Shown here one piece after another: positions 48,723-59,917 of a stretch of DNA of 64,000 nt. A model generated the notes under the pieces. That model did not search any database and was not told where the DNA came from. It saw only the letters and a list, made by a program, of their open reading frames with translations. Positions within the stretch are counted from its first letter, which is position 1; every line of letters starts with the position of its first letter. The position numbers and the translations under genes were made by a program. The stretch lies in contig CM075853.1 of assembly GCA_037975125.1 (NCBI GenBank), forward strand, positions 26,752,946 to 26,816,945, given 5' to 3'. Source of the DNA: Latrodectus hesperus. Taxonomy: Eukaryota; Arthropoda; Arachnida; Araneae; Theridiidae.

Positions 48723-50070
48723 CAGGTAACCCTCCTATAACACGGTAGTTAGGTTCCTAGAAAATGCCGTGTTATGTGAAATCGTGTTGTATGAGACCCA
48801 GAACTAGTACAAAAAGGGGGGTTACGTTCCAAAAACTTATTAAAAACAAATATTTTTTTTAATTCGACATATACAACTTAATTTTTATTAAATAATAAAT
48901 GTATATCCAACACAAAGTAAGAAAAAAAATATTTTAATTTAACGCAACCCTAATTTAATGAATTAATTCGTCACTGCTCAGTACAATCAACCGAGAACGT
49001 TTTTTGGGTGGAACGATATCACCCTCACTTTCAGAACTTTTTTCTCTATTTAAAGTTTTTGTATGTTTTCCCCTCTTAAAAAATCTGTAATCGAACTTTG
49101 CTGACTAGTTCTTACTAGGTCATTGTAAATTTCGCGGTATGGAGTTAAACAGTTTTGCAGCTCCTTTTGAATTTTCGACTTCTTTCTGTGGAAGGGTCTG
49201 TTTTCCAGAAAAATGACTCGAGATTTTCCGCTAAGCATAGGCCTTCTTGTAACTCTTTTAATTTTAAATTCTTAACTGCACAATCTTCATCAGAGCTAGC
49301 GTCCTCAAAATCTATTTGATTTGCATCCAGGGATGCCATTTCCATCAAATCCGCTTCGTCAACTTCCACTAATAATTCTTAAATGTCTTCAGTAGCCATA
49401 TCCACAAAACCTTTGCCTCCGATTGAGTTAGCGACTTTTAATATGGCACCAATTTCGTTTTCTGATGTTTCACGCATGTTTTCTGTTTCAACTGAAGAGG
49501 GCCATATCTTCTTCCAACACGCATTTAAGTTTGATGTTTTTATTTCTTTCAGCGACAAAGATATGAATTCGATACAGTGCTTGATTGAAAATTTCTTCCA
49601 AGCTTCCATTACGCTAATTGATTCCGAATCGGTTGCGTCTAAAATCCACTGTAAGGATCTTCTTATATAATATGTTTTAAAGGTATAAATAATACCTTGA
49701 TCCAATGGTTGGAGCAACGAAGTAGTGTTAGGTGGTAGGAACACTATTCTGACGTTGGGATGAGTCAAATCTTGTGGGTGGCATGGAGCGTTATCTAAAA
49801 GTAATAGCACCTTAAAGCTCAAATTTTTCTGCCTTAAATAACGCTCAACGCTAGGCACAAAACAATTTGAAAACCAACCTTTAAATAAATTTCCTGTTAC
49901 CCAAGCTTTTGGATTTGCTTTCCAGTATACCGCCGACCGATAACAAGCTCTAACATTGGAACAAAACCGTGTTATAGGATGACGTGTTGCAGGAATTTTC
50001 CCGCAATTTACGAATCGTATTATAGCGAAACCGTGTTATAAGATACCGTGTTATAGGAGGGTTACCTGTA
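48721..50070 (-). mobile_element. Tigger/pogo transposon, internally deleted
   Basis: TA target duplications (48721-48722 and 50069-50070) enclose a 1346-base element with perfect 25-base terminal inverted repeats (48723-48747 and 50044-50068) that start caggtaaccctcctataaca. Further relatives of the end motif (accgtgttata) are repeated just inside both ends. The minus strand encodes the C-terminal two thirds of a DDE_1 transposase. The N-terminal CENP-B-like DNA-binding domain and the first catalytic aspartate are missing, so this copy is non-autonomous. It sits inside a Tc1 remnant and is therefore younger than it. Confidence 0.95.
49145..49960 (-). pseudogene. Tigger transposase, C-terminal part
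   Basis: The minus strand reads YWKANPKAWVTGNLFKGWFS, then, from 49858, PSVERYLRQKNLSFKVLLLL, DNAPCHPQ with the second catalytic aspartate, VRIVFLPPNTTSLLQPLDQG and IIYTFKTYYIRRSL, followed by a helical region and IGGKGFVDMATEDI with a stop at 49379. An acidic continuation (MEVDEADLMEMASLDANQID) lies in the next segment. DNAPCHP and LPPNTTS-x-LQP-x-DQG are signatures of the pogo/Tigger branch. No start or N-terminal domain is present. Confidence 0.9.
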
Positions 50071-50784
50071 CGTTCCAGTAGATGCAGGACGTGATTGGCA
50101 GTTAGTGTGTTAATTGAGAGATACGAATGGAAATAATAACGTTGATAAATCTATTTATTTCCAAATCCAACATAACTTTGTAATAATTAGCCCATATTTT
50201 CTATAATAATTGTGTTTCCTCGTTTTTTTTTTACAAATTTTGCTTTTGTTATTTTTATTTCAATCAACTTTAGCTATTTCAACAAACATTGAAAACAACA
50301 GTGAAAAACTAAATGGCGCTGAACCAATTGAGACGTATTTATGTCAGTTTAAACTGATTTAACATAAATTAATTCGACTTACTTAAATCACAAAGTGTCA
50401 CCACAGGAAAGTTTAGTCGAGACATGCTTAAAAGTGCAATGCAAATGGGCATCAGATGTGTGAATCAAACTAGCAATTTGTCTTCTACTTTTTCACTTCT
50501 CTGCCTGATATATGGGAATACACAGCTATGTTTCTGTCGCAAAGGGCCGTAGTACTCTAATTGTGAAGGCCGAATGTTTATGTCCAGAAGTGGTGAGCTC
50601 TATATACTTGACTCAGCCCATAAAAATAGCACTTCTTAGTGCTATTTTTATGGAGCTTGAAAGCTGTAATTCTAAATCCGCTGTTTATATGTTGATAAGT
50701 GGGATAAAGTGAGAATGAAGATGGGGTCTCCCGCTCGGCTACTCCTAATTGCACTTCGAAATAAGAAGTGATTAACACGACAAA
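50071..50784. other. Intronic stretch between Tigger and Harbinger
   Basis: The first 70 bases probably continue the interrupted Tc1 remnant. The rest is unassigned apart from a hairpin at 50618-50653. Confidence 0.4.
50618..50653. repeat. Perfect 16-bp hairpin
   Basis: ccataaaaatagcact and its exact reverse complement around the four-base loop tctt. Confidence 0.85.
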
Positions 50785-51138
50785 TAAACCCCTCACACAC
50801 GATAGGATTTTTCCTTAGGATTTGTTGAAGGGGTAGAAAGTAATTAGGCACACACTTCCCTCAAATTCTGCTGACCACAGTAGGGGAGGCACATTTAGAG
50901 TGGGAAGTTATTTTTAAGGGTGCCATTTTTCAACATTTATTGCTTTTGGTTTAAAATGTGTGTCTTGTAAATGGAAATAAAATATCGCCAAAAATTTCAA
51001 TCATATAAATTAAAAGAATTTTTCTGTCACTTTTATGACTTGACGTATTTATGTGTCTTTTTAGTTTTTATTGCTGTACTCATTTGTCTGCTTGTAACGT
51101 CTGCCATTAAATGTTATCACAGTAAGTTAAGTAACATG

Positions 51139-51465
51139 AGTAAATTAGGCACAGAAGTATTATTGGCTGTTGCTTTGGACTGTGATAATGGTGAAATGAA
51201 AATAAACAATAAAAAAAAGAAATGGGCAAAAAATTGGTTGCTCCAGCGTGAAACTCTTTCACATCGAAATTTGATTACAGAAATACAGTCAAAAGATAAA
51301 GATTTCTTTAATTACACGAGGATGAATGAAAAATTGTATGCAACGTAGTTGGATAAGGTAACACCTTTCATTATAAGAAAAGATACATCCATGCGCTCAT
51401 TTTTAAGTTCTCATGAACCATTAAGTGCAACTTAGCGCTTTCTGACAAGCGGTATTAATTAAAGA
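51139..51465 (+). pseudogene. Harbinger transposase, N-terminal fragment
   Basis: From ATG at 51139: MSKLGTEVLLAVALDCDNGE, then KKKWAKNWLLQRETLSHRNL, KDKDFFNYTRMNEKLYAT, a stop at 51346-51348, and in the same frame LDKVTPFIIRKDTSMR, LSSHEPLSAT, a second stop, RFLTSGI. The (K/R)-x-W-x-(R/K)-x-WL-x-(R/K)R-x-x-x-x-x-x-x-L-x-x-E-(L/I)...F-x-(N/R)-(Y/F)-x-RM block is the start of Harbinger (HARBI1-like) transposases. The catalytic core never appears. Confidence 0.85.
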
Positions 51466-52134
51466 ACCCCATTAGTACATCAAAAAGTTTATCTATCGAG
51501 TATTAATTATTATTATTCATTAGTAGATATAAAATCAATCATTAATTTGTTATTTATTATTCAAGTATTCTTAGATTTTATAATATTTTCTCTTAAATTA
51601 TTTTTAAATAAAAGGGACACAAATTAACATTTACCAAATGATAAATAATAACTGAAAGTGCATTTAATTTCAATTTCACTTAAAGGTGAATAAGTTTCTT
51701 TTGTTATTGTTAATCAATTTATTATTTTTAATTATCTAATTTTATTATTGTTTAATTGTATAAAGAATATTTAAAGAAAACAACAGAATAATTGCAACTA
51801 ATACCTTTAATATTATTGTTTAAACTTAATTCATATTTAAAAATATAGAAAATTAAAAATTTAAAGTGTTCATTTTGAAGATTTGTAAGCATTCTGAAAT
51901 AAAAATATATTGTTTTCTAATAAAGCTTATTATAATAATTCGTAGTTAAATTTTACGTTATATTTGTAATTATATATATATGTTCATTCAGATAGAGAAT
52001 AATTTAATTATTTAACTTATTATATCACTATTCTCAACAAAACTTGTGTCCAAATTCGTGGAATTGTAGTTTCGTCAAGAAATGATGTATATTCAAAGTA
52101 CCATAAAGTCGGCACACATATGCATCCTCCGTGC

Positions 52135-52377
52135 TTACACCACTTTTTTTCGATTCATTGATTTTTCTCTTTTATAGGTTCTACGGAGGGCATTAATTTT
52201 TTCCTTTACTTCGTTAATGGAAACCTTTTCGCCTATCTTTTTGTATATTTCTAATAATTTTTCGTAAGCTAACTTTCTTTTTATTTTATTTGTGTAATCG
52301 ATACTCATTATTTGCCATAAACAAGGCTCATCTTCATAGACTCCAATAAATTCCTGCAATATTTGCTTCATGGACAT
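52135..52377 (-). CDS. MADF domain (Myb/SANT-like) protein of the Harbinger element, N-terminal part
   Basis: 80 codons from an ATG at 52377: MSMKQILQEFIGVYEDEPCL, WQIMSIDYTNKIKRKLAYEK, LLEIYKKIGEKVSINEVKEK, INALRRTYKREKSM. The order FI-x-x-Y-x-x-x-PCLW, DY-x-N-x-x-(K/R)R, AY-x-x-L, V-x-x-(K)IN-x-LR-x-x-Y-(R/K)-(R/K)E is the MADF DNA-binding domain, which in PIF/Harbinger elements helps the transposase reach the nucleus and the ends. The frame stops soon after the domain, shorter than full accessory proteins, so function is doubtful. Confidence 0.85.
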   Translation of the reverse strand: MSMKQILQEFIGVYEDEPCLWQIMSIDYTNKIKRKLAYEKLLEIYKKIGEKVSINEVKEKINALRRTYKREKSMNRKKVV

Positions 52378-52665
52378 TTTTAAAAAAGGGATCTAATGTT
52401 CGTGACGTTTTGTAAAACATGAATCTAAGTTTCAGCAATTGAGAAATTTGAAATATTAATTTTCCCAAGTATCGCCAAGAAATAATTTGCAACTCTTTGA
52501 GATAGACACGCGACAACGGGAAGCAATTGCTTATTTCTTGTGCTGGAAGAAAAATCAGAGCTTGTTTGAATTTTCTTGAGCCTGTCCAACTTCCCCACAC
52601 ACGGTGCAACTTGTTCACGTACAACAAATCCATAGGAAAAATCCTATCGTGTGTGGCGGGCTTAA

Positions 52666-53226
52666 CACGTAAATATACACCAAATAAGTGGTGAAGTGAT
52701 TAGTGGTATCTAGTGGCTTCGGTTAGCAAGATAGTGGTAAGTGTATCACTTTTAACTGTATCAAAAAGTCAAATCATTTAAAAGTAATTGTTCTTATTTT
52801 ATAATAAAGTTGGAAATAAAATTATAATAACTGACGCTCTTTGATTGACAAAAAATATAAACCGAAAATTAGAATAAGAGTTTGTGTTAAGAATAATGCA
52901 GTTAATTCTCAGCTGCAAGGAAGTATCACACAATGTTTTTTCGTCAGTTCTCCTGTTGACTGTTGTAACTGGTAGCCACACATTATTAAATGAATAAAGC
53001 GACTCGCATTATATTTCAGCTATATTTTTTTAAAATAAGATTTGTATGTTTAGTGAAAGTGAAATTTTAGTAAATAGTTATAATAAAAAGCATAGCGTGT
53101 TTTTAAAGTACTTTCAGTGCTCAGTTTTGTAAAACTAATTGATTATTTGATTAGAGAAATTGGTTACAGAGAATGCTTATTGCAAACAAGAGATTTTATT
53201 CGATGTTTTGGGTTTTCCGAACTAGA
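52666..53226. other. Intronic stretch between Harbinger and LINE
   Basis: AT-rich, nothing recognised. Confidence 0.45.
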
Positions 53227-53450
53227 GTGAACGTCGTTGCGTAATCCAGTCAAGAGGTGCACCACAAGGCCGAAGCCAAGGTTCAGGTGGTCGCAAAGGT
53301 CAAATGACTGAAAGAACTCCCAGCAAGTGGTGGGGTGACCCAAACCACTATAAATAAAGGCTCAAAGTGATGGGGCGAGAGAGACGTTCATTGGAACTCG
53401 CTCTGACTGGAAGAAGGGGGCCAATGTGGCCTATAAAACTTAAAAAAAAC

Positions 53451-53529
53451 AGACAAGGTTACAAAACAGTATGATACAAGATAAAATACAAACAAGGTTA
53501 CAATACAGTATGATACCAGATTAAATACA
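53451..53529. repeat. Two-copy tandem repeat in LINE 3' region
   Basis: Two units of about 40 bases, each with acaaggttaca, acagtatgatac and aaataca; they differ at a few bases. Confidence 0.75.
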
Positions 53530-53572
53530 GATAAGAAATTTTACATATGTACAGAGAACAGAAGAGGTGGAG

Positions 53573-55420
53573 TCAGCCAGTGAATTGGTAGTGCATCTCT
53601 TGCAGTAGAATCTCCTGGATCCCCTTCCGGAATCCTTTGTTGGAGAGGAATTGTGGGGCTCTATCAGCTCTGGCAGAACTTGGGAAATGGCGTGTCCTGA
53701 CATCAGTGTAGTGCTCACAGTCGAATATGAGGTGATTGACGTCTTGAGTCTCTCCATCATGTGGGCAGATGTCATCCTGTCCATGGAATCGTCTTCTGTA
53801 GGTTCCAAAGCAACCATGACCAGTGAGGAACTGGTTGAAGTAGAAGTCTGCAGAGATTCTTTTTCTAGATACTTTAGGAAAGAATGAGTAGAGTCTCCTG
53901 GTCTTGGTGGAGCACTCCCAGAGATGTTGCCATCTGTGCAGTTCGTCTATATTGGTAAGGGTGATAAGCTGTTGCCTGCTGAGTCGGACTGTGATTCCAA
54001 TATCCTCATTTGTGGTTGCGTCTTTGGCGGCTTTATCCGCTTCCTCATTGAAACGGATGCCCACATGTGCTTTTACCCAGTGAAAGGTAAAAGTTTGGGG
54101 GTTGTTCATGAGAATCTCCCTAATGTCGCTGATGACGTCACTATTGATGACTGTAGCAGAGAGAGCCGAAAGCACAGATTTAGAGTCTGTGTGGATGTGG
54201 CAGACCGGAACATTATGTTCCAGAACGTATTTCATGGTAAGAAGAATGGCAGAAGCTTCTGCTTCGAATACCGTTGCGTCATCATTCAGTCGGACTTTGG
54301 TGCTCCAGATCACAACTTCGTTGCAAAGAATAATGGAGGCACATCCTACTCTGTTGACAATCTTGGAGCCATCGGTGTAGGCAAAATGGTCAAGATGGTT
54401 AGGAATGGGCGACCATTCCACTTGCCTATGAGTCCAGGGAGGATCATTCCTCAAAGTACGAGTCCATGCATTCTTAGAACACCAGTTTCTGTCGCTAACA
54501 CTAATAGTCGAACCATAATTCCACAGCTCGAATCGTTTCTTATAAGAATCTGCCTTCAGATGCAGAGGAGGGCAGCCAGCAAGGACTTGAAGGGCATCAG
54601 TAGAGGTGGTTCTATAAGACTTGGTGATCTTAAGTAGAGCAATTCTCTGTATTTGTTGCAACTTACCATTGATGCGGACTGTGTCCTGGTACCACACCTG
54701 GCACCCATACAGGATTATGCTCTCAACAACACAGGTATAAGTCAGTTTGAGAATCTCTGGTTTAAGTCCCCATGTGGCCCTAGTGACTCGGGCAAGTTTG
54801 TTTTGCAAATTGTTTATTCTTTCCTTGATCCAGTTCAAGTGCGGAAACCAGCTCAGTTTGGGATCTAGGAGGATTCCTAGATATTTCATTTCAGAGGTAT
54901 AGGAGATTCTGTGACCAGAGATGGTAATGCCAGGTCTCCTGGTGATGTCCCTGTGTGGAACAAATATAGTATATTTGCACTTATTGAGACTAAGTTGAAG
55001 TCTAAACTTTCTGGTCCAGTCTTCCACTATTTTCATGGGTTTTATAGCCATTTTAGAGAACTTAAAGTAGGACTTTGAATGGAGGAGAATTGCCACGTCA
55101 TCAGCAAATGCCTGACAGTGGACATCCATTCCAAAGTCCTGAATGAGCAGTTCATTGGCAATAAGGAGCCATAAAAAGGGTCCCAGACTAGAGCCCTGAG
55201 GGACGCCGATATTATAAGAGTTTTGCTTATTTGATTCATCAAGATAGGCTCTGTTCTTAAGGAAAGAGCAAACTAATCTGTAAAGATTTGCTGGGGTATT
55301 ATACCTTCTGAGGATTCGAAGGATGTCATTCCATCTGACGCTGTTAAATGCCCCTTTGATGTCCAATGAGACCATGCAAGAAAAGATTTTGCGCTGTCTG
55401 TGATCCTGGATCCTGTTCAC
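53573..55420 (-). pseudogene. LINE ORF2, catalytic part (reverse transcriptase + RNase H)
   Basis: 615 codons without a stop. Reverse transcriptase motif A is SLDIKGAFNSV (aspartate about residue 20), motif B GVPQGSSLGP (about 72-81), motif C FADDVAIL (aspartates about 107-108). The thumb-like region contains LGILLDPKLSWFPHL and ESIILYGCQVWYQ. RNase H has YTDGS (about 348), FEAEAS (E about 386-388), HTDSKSVL (D about 412) and HVGIRFNEEADKAAK (D about 462), so all four catalytic acids are present. ICPHDGETQDVNHLIFDC near residue 551-568 is the terminal zinc-binding motif. It is the downstream half of one reading frame split by a frameshift from the next entry. Confidence 0.92.
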
Positions 55421-56379
55421 TATTTCTCGGAGTGCGTCGTTAGTGCTTTTCCCCTCTGGAAACCGAACTGGAACCTATTAAGAAACAGGTTGGAGGAGAA
55501 GTGGTAGCTCAATCGTCTCATCACAAGTTTATCCAGAATCTTGCCCCACACAGACAACAAGCAAATGGGTCGGTAAGAGTCTCTGGATTTCAGATCCTTT
55601 CCCTCCTTTGGGATGAGAATAACTTTGGCTATTTTCCAAAACTTGGGGAAAGTGTTAAGTTCTAGACAGGCATTGAGTACTTTCAAGAACCAGGATTTGT
55701 TGATTCGGAAAAGTTCAGTGTAGACATCTAAGCAAATATTGTTGAAACCAGGAGCCTTGTTGGGATCCATTTCCTTGATGGCGGCTTCCACCTCATACTC
55801 AGTGAATGGAGGATCATTGAGATTTGATTCATAGTCGTTGTCGTCGTCAATACGTTCATCAATTGTGGGAAAGTGGTGCTTCAAAATAGCGTTGATGGAT
55901 GCAGTGGCATCAGGGGCTTCTTCACCGTTGTCGAGCAGAACCAGGTTAGTGACTGCCGGACGTTTGAGCTTTTCCCTAATAACTTTATAATGTCCGCCAA
56001 AAGCATTCGAGTTGGAAACGGAGCTAAGGAACTCCCTAAAGGCCTTCTGCTTGTGGTCAAGTATATTTTTCCTGTATTTTGAGGCAGCTAATTTGAAGTC
56101 AATCTTCTTGGATTTTCGAATGTCTGGATCAGCTTCATTCTGGAATCTTCTACGAAGTGCTCTGACTTTACTGCGCTCGACCATCAGTTCCTGAGTCCAC
56201 CAATAGTTACTGCGCTGGCGCTTAGTATCATGCTTCTTCTTATGCTGTCTGCAAATTTCCAGGAGTCTGGATTCAACCCTTGGAATTAGATCATCAACAT
56301 CTGTGTTCTTAGTGATTGGGAATTCTTCTGTAAAACTGGATAGGTTCATGTTTTGGTAAAGCGATTTTGGATCGAGCAA
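55420..56379 (-). pseudogene. LINE ORF2, linker and reverse transcriptase fingers
   Basis: About 319 open codons. It starts in the post-endonuclease linker with NYWWTQELMVERSKVRALRR and then carries the fingers motifs: EYEVEAAIKEMDPNKAPGFN, FPKFWKIAKVILIPKEGKD, DSYRPICLLSVWGKILDKLV and FLNRFQFGFQRGK. The frame is lost in the A-run of GFQRGK (plus-strand T-run 55447-55450), where one base fewer than needed is present; the correct continuation is in the downstream frame of the previous entry. The apparent TTG start is not a real start: the element is truncated at about 56390 and the upstream endonuclease is missing. Confidence 0.9.
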
Positions 56380-56547
56380 ATAGAAAATGAGTTATTCTCA
56401 TTCCAAACGAAATGCTTTTATACTGAGCTTTACATAGAAAAATGGTATATATTTCTTTTTACCAGAGGAAAGTTGAATGAGTGGCAGAGATGAAGTAGAA
56501 TTATATTACAATGTACTGGCGTTAAAAATAACGACTTTTCTTTGCAG

Positions 56548-56759
56548 ATTGTATTCTTCTTATTAAGTTTATGCTTATTCTGTACTGTTGCCTGCGGCAT
56601 TTGGGAGACAGTTACTGGTCAGCATTTTCGCCTATATTTACCATGGGATTCACTAGTGCCTGAAACCACTACTGGTGGCGCCACCGTTACCGCTGTTCTT
56701 GTCTTCTTCTCTTATGGAATAGTCATGAATACCGTTGTGCCTATATCACTCTACGTCAG
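56548..56759 (+). CDS. Flippase exon h: TM3, lumenal loop, TM4 with PISL
   Basis: 212 bases, 70 codons plus two bases, acceptor ctttgcag and donor gtaaga. It encodes hydrophobic TM3 (IVFFLLSLCLFCTVACGIWE), a lumenal loop with FRLYLPWDS, and TM4 ending NTVVPISLYV. The PISL tetrapeptide in TM4 replaces the PEGL of ion-pumping P-type ATPases and marks lipid flippases. The length from RLLN to GIWE equals the vertebrate ATP8B segment I recall, which supports the exon g/h junction. An antisense LINE ends about 150 bases upstream. Confidence 0.95.
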
Positions 56760-57831
56760 GTAAGATACTTTTATTTTTGTATAATTCATTAATAAATTAT
56801 TGTCATGTGTAGATAATTTATTTTTCTACTTTATTATTATGATATGTGTATTATTTTCAGAGAAGTAACTAAATTATAAAAAAAAAACTTCCGAGCCAAC
56901 ACTTTTTGCTTAAAACGTGTTTATTCATCAGTATTTTATCATGATAGGCAGTTATCATTTTCGTATTTGAATTCAATTTCATAAGTAATGTATAAAGCCA
57001 ATTTTTATAATATTTAGTTTTAATGATTGGAATCATCTTGAAAATAAATGTAAAAATTAGATTTCTTGGAAGATTATTAATTTAATATTTGTTTTACTTA
57101 TTAGTGCCTGGAGGTATTTTGGAAATCGGAAGATTAACGAGTCATTTTTGTCTTATAATAAGAACGCATATTATTGCATTCACTGGCTGGATATTTTTTT
57201 TTTTTTTTTTTGTAAATTAACAAAATTACCCTTCTTTTTCCTGGATGGAATGCCTTTTATATTTTATACTCCCGCAAGATTGCACCCTGTATTATTCGTC
57301 CGTTTCCTCTTCCATTAAGTAGACTGTCCTAGAGCAGGATTTGTGGAAAATCAGTTCCAAAGAGAGCGAGGAGACAAGAGGGAGGACAGACGAGGGTTGG
57401 AGATGGTAGAAGCAATTACAGTAAATGCCAAGGTGAGAGTATGAATCCTAGACAGCTTGAAAAGACTCTGCTCGCTATTCAAGCCTGATACCTTACCGAA
57501 TTCTAGAGGTATTTCAATGTTGAAGTAATCAAATCCTCTGAGCTCTCAGACTGGAGAAGATGATGTATATTCCGATAACATGAGTTCAGATTATGAAAGT
57601 CACGCTGTAAGAATGAACCAACAGGTTTTTAAAGGCCTTAAAATAGGCCGGCCTCGTAATAGGCTTCGTAAGTCAATGTTTTTTAAGTATAAGTTATTTT
57701 TCCAGACAGTAGGTTTATTTTTATATTGTGGTGCCCCACCTATTTTATTACTTTAATTATTTAAGGTAAATTATGAACAACCCGGCAATTATCAACACAA
57801 CGTTATTTATGAAAAGAAATTATAAAATTTT
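56760..57831. other. Start of intron 8
   Basis: AT-rich with a poly-T run near 57200 and a less biased patch at 57230-57660 that contains no recognisable gene. Confidence 0.45.
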
Positions 57832-58142
57832 AAAAGGAGAACATTGTTGTTGTTGTTGTCATGTGCCAGCTAGGCTGGCAATATGGGGTGGCTGCTCCTC
57901 TTTTTCAACTGAACCCTATTTTGGTGTGGAGTCCGACTTCCTCAGTACACACATGCCATAGGGACTCGTTTATAGGGTAGGCAACCATTCACATCTCATT
58001 CATACAAGGAAAGGACAAAGACAGGATAGATAGAGAGAGAAAGTACATCCATGCCCGAACCGGGCATTCGAACCCAGGACCTACTTGTCCGCAGTCAGGC
58101 ACACTGACCACTAGACAGGGCGGGTGGCAAAAGGAGAACATT
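57832..58142 (-). mobile_element. tRNA-derived SINE, head type A with tail type 2
   Basis: An element of 283 bases (57846-58128) flanked by aaaaggagaacatt at 57832-57845 and 58129-58142. On the minus strand the head (cctgtctagtggtcagtgtg, gggttcgaa, gggcatggatgtactttctc) and the body through ccctataaacgagtccc and ggcatgtgtgta match the SINE at 47279. It then switches to an unrelated tail, ctgaggaagtcggactccac and onwards, that ends with the 7-bp hairpin tgccagc-cta-gctggca (57864-57880), catga and (CAA)n. Confidence 0.93.
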
Positions 58143-59917
58143 AATACTTTCTTAATATATTTAATACTTTGATATTATTCTTGAACTTATTTGGGGTAAA
58201 TATTTCCTAAATTTCACCTTCTTTATTTTTTCGTAGTTTTTCAAGCTACATTAGACTCGTGATTATCCAAAAATCATTAAATGAACGCTCCTGATTAATG
58301 GTATAAGTTTTTAGAGAATAACTCTATCCCCCCTCCAGTTACCAATAAAAATCTGTGAATTTTAATTCTAAGTTTCATATTCTTGTTTCTATGTCTCTTC
58401 TATTTTACTCAAGAACTTTTTTTAGCATATATGTTTTTAATATTTGATCTTTTTAATATTTTAGTGAAATAACAAATGCGTATTTTACTTCAATTGTTTG
58501 CTGTCTCACATTATCTAACATGGTTATCTCGAATAATTAAGAGTCTGTTGAATACTGCAGAAACGATTCTGCATTCTGGTCTGGTCAGCCAACGACTTCC
58601 ACTCTGGCTGAACTTCATAAAAGTCGTTCACTCTCATACTTTTAATTTCCGAACAGATTTCGTCCCCTACCATTGCTTTTCTGCATTACGCAGAGGGACT
58701 CGCGGCGTTTCCAAGATGAAAACATTTAATTAACTGCATCAGAGACATTACTTGCAAATTTGCTTGTGCTGATTCATTACAAAACATAAAAAAGATCCTA
58801 AATTTCACTCCGTCTTAATCCAATCAGTAATTGTTTTTGTTCCGTTTGTTAGTCCGTTTTGTTAGAAAGGGCGGTTACTGATATTGCTGAAAACCCTTGT
58901 TTAGAGGAAATTTATATAGATTCATTATCTGCATCCGCTACTGGAATAAAAAGTACTCATTTGAGTACCTATTTCTACAATTGACCATGACTCATTATTA
59001 CGTGGTGTGTAATATTAGTGGTATTTTTACCCATTGCTCCATTATACTCCCGCTTTTGATAATCGCCGTAACGGGAAAGAAAAAAAATCGTAAATTATTG
59101 TCGTAAATTATCCATTTGCATTATGTAATTATTTAAAAAATATTTTGTTTTCAGAAACTACTAAAAATAATCTAAGCATTTTATTTACATTTAAAAAACT
59201 AAATGATTATTATTTATTGATAAAACTTATTTAAATGCCAATATTTCTTTCTAGTGGAAACTATTTAGCAATCACATTGGTGATCGATTGCGCAAGTATT
59301 CTGGGAAAGCACCCTTTCCTTCAATGAGACAAAATTTAACTCAATTTAGTTTTTTTAAAGGTAATTTCTGACAGTAATGCTTCTTATAATCAACAAAATT
59401 CAAGACGAGCAATCTTTTGCACCAACATGCGAAACAAAACTTTTGCTTTGTTAAGCCTTTAGTTTGTTTATTATTGCTTATCACATTTTAATCAATTTTT
59501 GACACAAAAAATTCGTTTTAGAATTTATTAAATTTAAAATAAAACTTAGAGCCAATAAAATTATGGCATCTACTTTATATTATTTTCGTTTCTCTAAGAA
59601 AAACATCTTTAGGATCAAAAGCTGAAATACGATGGAAAAGTACCCAAATCCATATTAAAGTGTAACTGATAACAGAGTAAACACAAGGAGAAATAAGAAA
59701 CTATTATACAAAAACCAGCCTTAGCAATCAATTGATCTATTAATATCAATTTTAGCAGCAGTAAACTTAATTTTTATCTTTTTAACAACCAACCTTAAAA
59801 GCTATATTTTCAAATGAAGATTATTGATTTATAAATGTAGAAACTGTTCTTATGAAAAAATTTCTTGGAATTTTTTTAAGTGAAATCGTTAACAGATCTA
59901 AATATCTTTTTTTATAG
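58143..59917. other. Rest of intron 8
   Basis: AT-rich; open frames at 58476-58733 and 58897-59106 resemble no family. Confidence 0.45.

Larger units (their letters stand above)
50785..52665. mobile_element. PIF/Harbinger transposon, transposase truncated
   Basis: TAA duplications (50785-50787 and 52663-52665) flank a 1875-base element, the 3-bp TWA target duplication being typical of this superfamily. The ends are inverted repeats sharing cacacacgataggattttt and, after two mismatches, ggatttgttg. Inside are the N-terminal part of a Harbinger transposase (+ strand) and a MADF/SANT-like gene on the opposite strand, the usual two-gene arrangement. The DDE core is deleted or eroded to AT-rich sequence between about 51470 and 52070. 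Confidence 0.92.
53227..56390 (-). mobile_element. 5'-truncated LINE with reverse transcriptase and RNase H, antisense in intron 7
   Basis: About 3.2 kb of long, nearly open coding sequence on the minus strand with a higher GC content than its surroundings. It carries the post-endonuclease linker, the reverse transcriptase, RNase H and a C-terminal zinc-binding motif, followed by a 3' region with a 40-base tandem repeat (53451-53529, units sharing caaggttacaa and acagtatgatac). The apurinic endonuclease domain and ORF1 are missing. Domain order and the RNase H place it near the I/R1/Jockey group of LINEs; the exact clade is not assigned. The long open frames, broken by one visible frameshift, suggest a recent insertion. 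A target duplication was not found. Confidence 0.9.

Noticed and set aside
53227..53245. Target-site duplication for the large LINE with 56390-56410
   Set aside because: No convincing shared direct repeat could be found on the two sides, so the exact ends remain approximate.
53924..54637. 237-codon open frame on the plus strand
   Set aside because: It lies opposite the LINE RNase H and RT coding sequence and has no family resemblance; it is the complementary-strand shadow.
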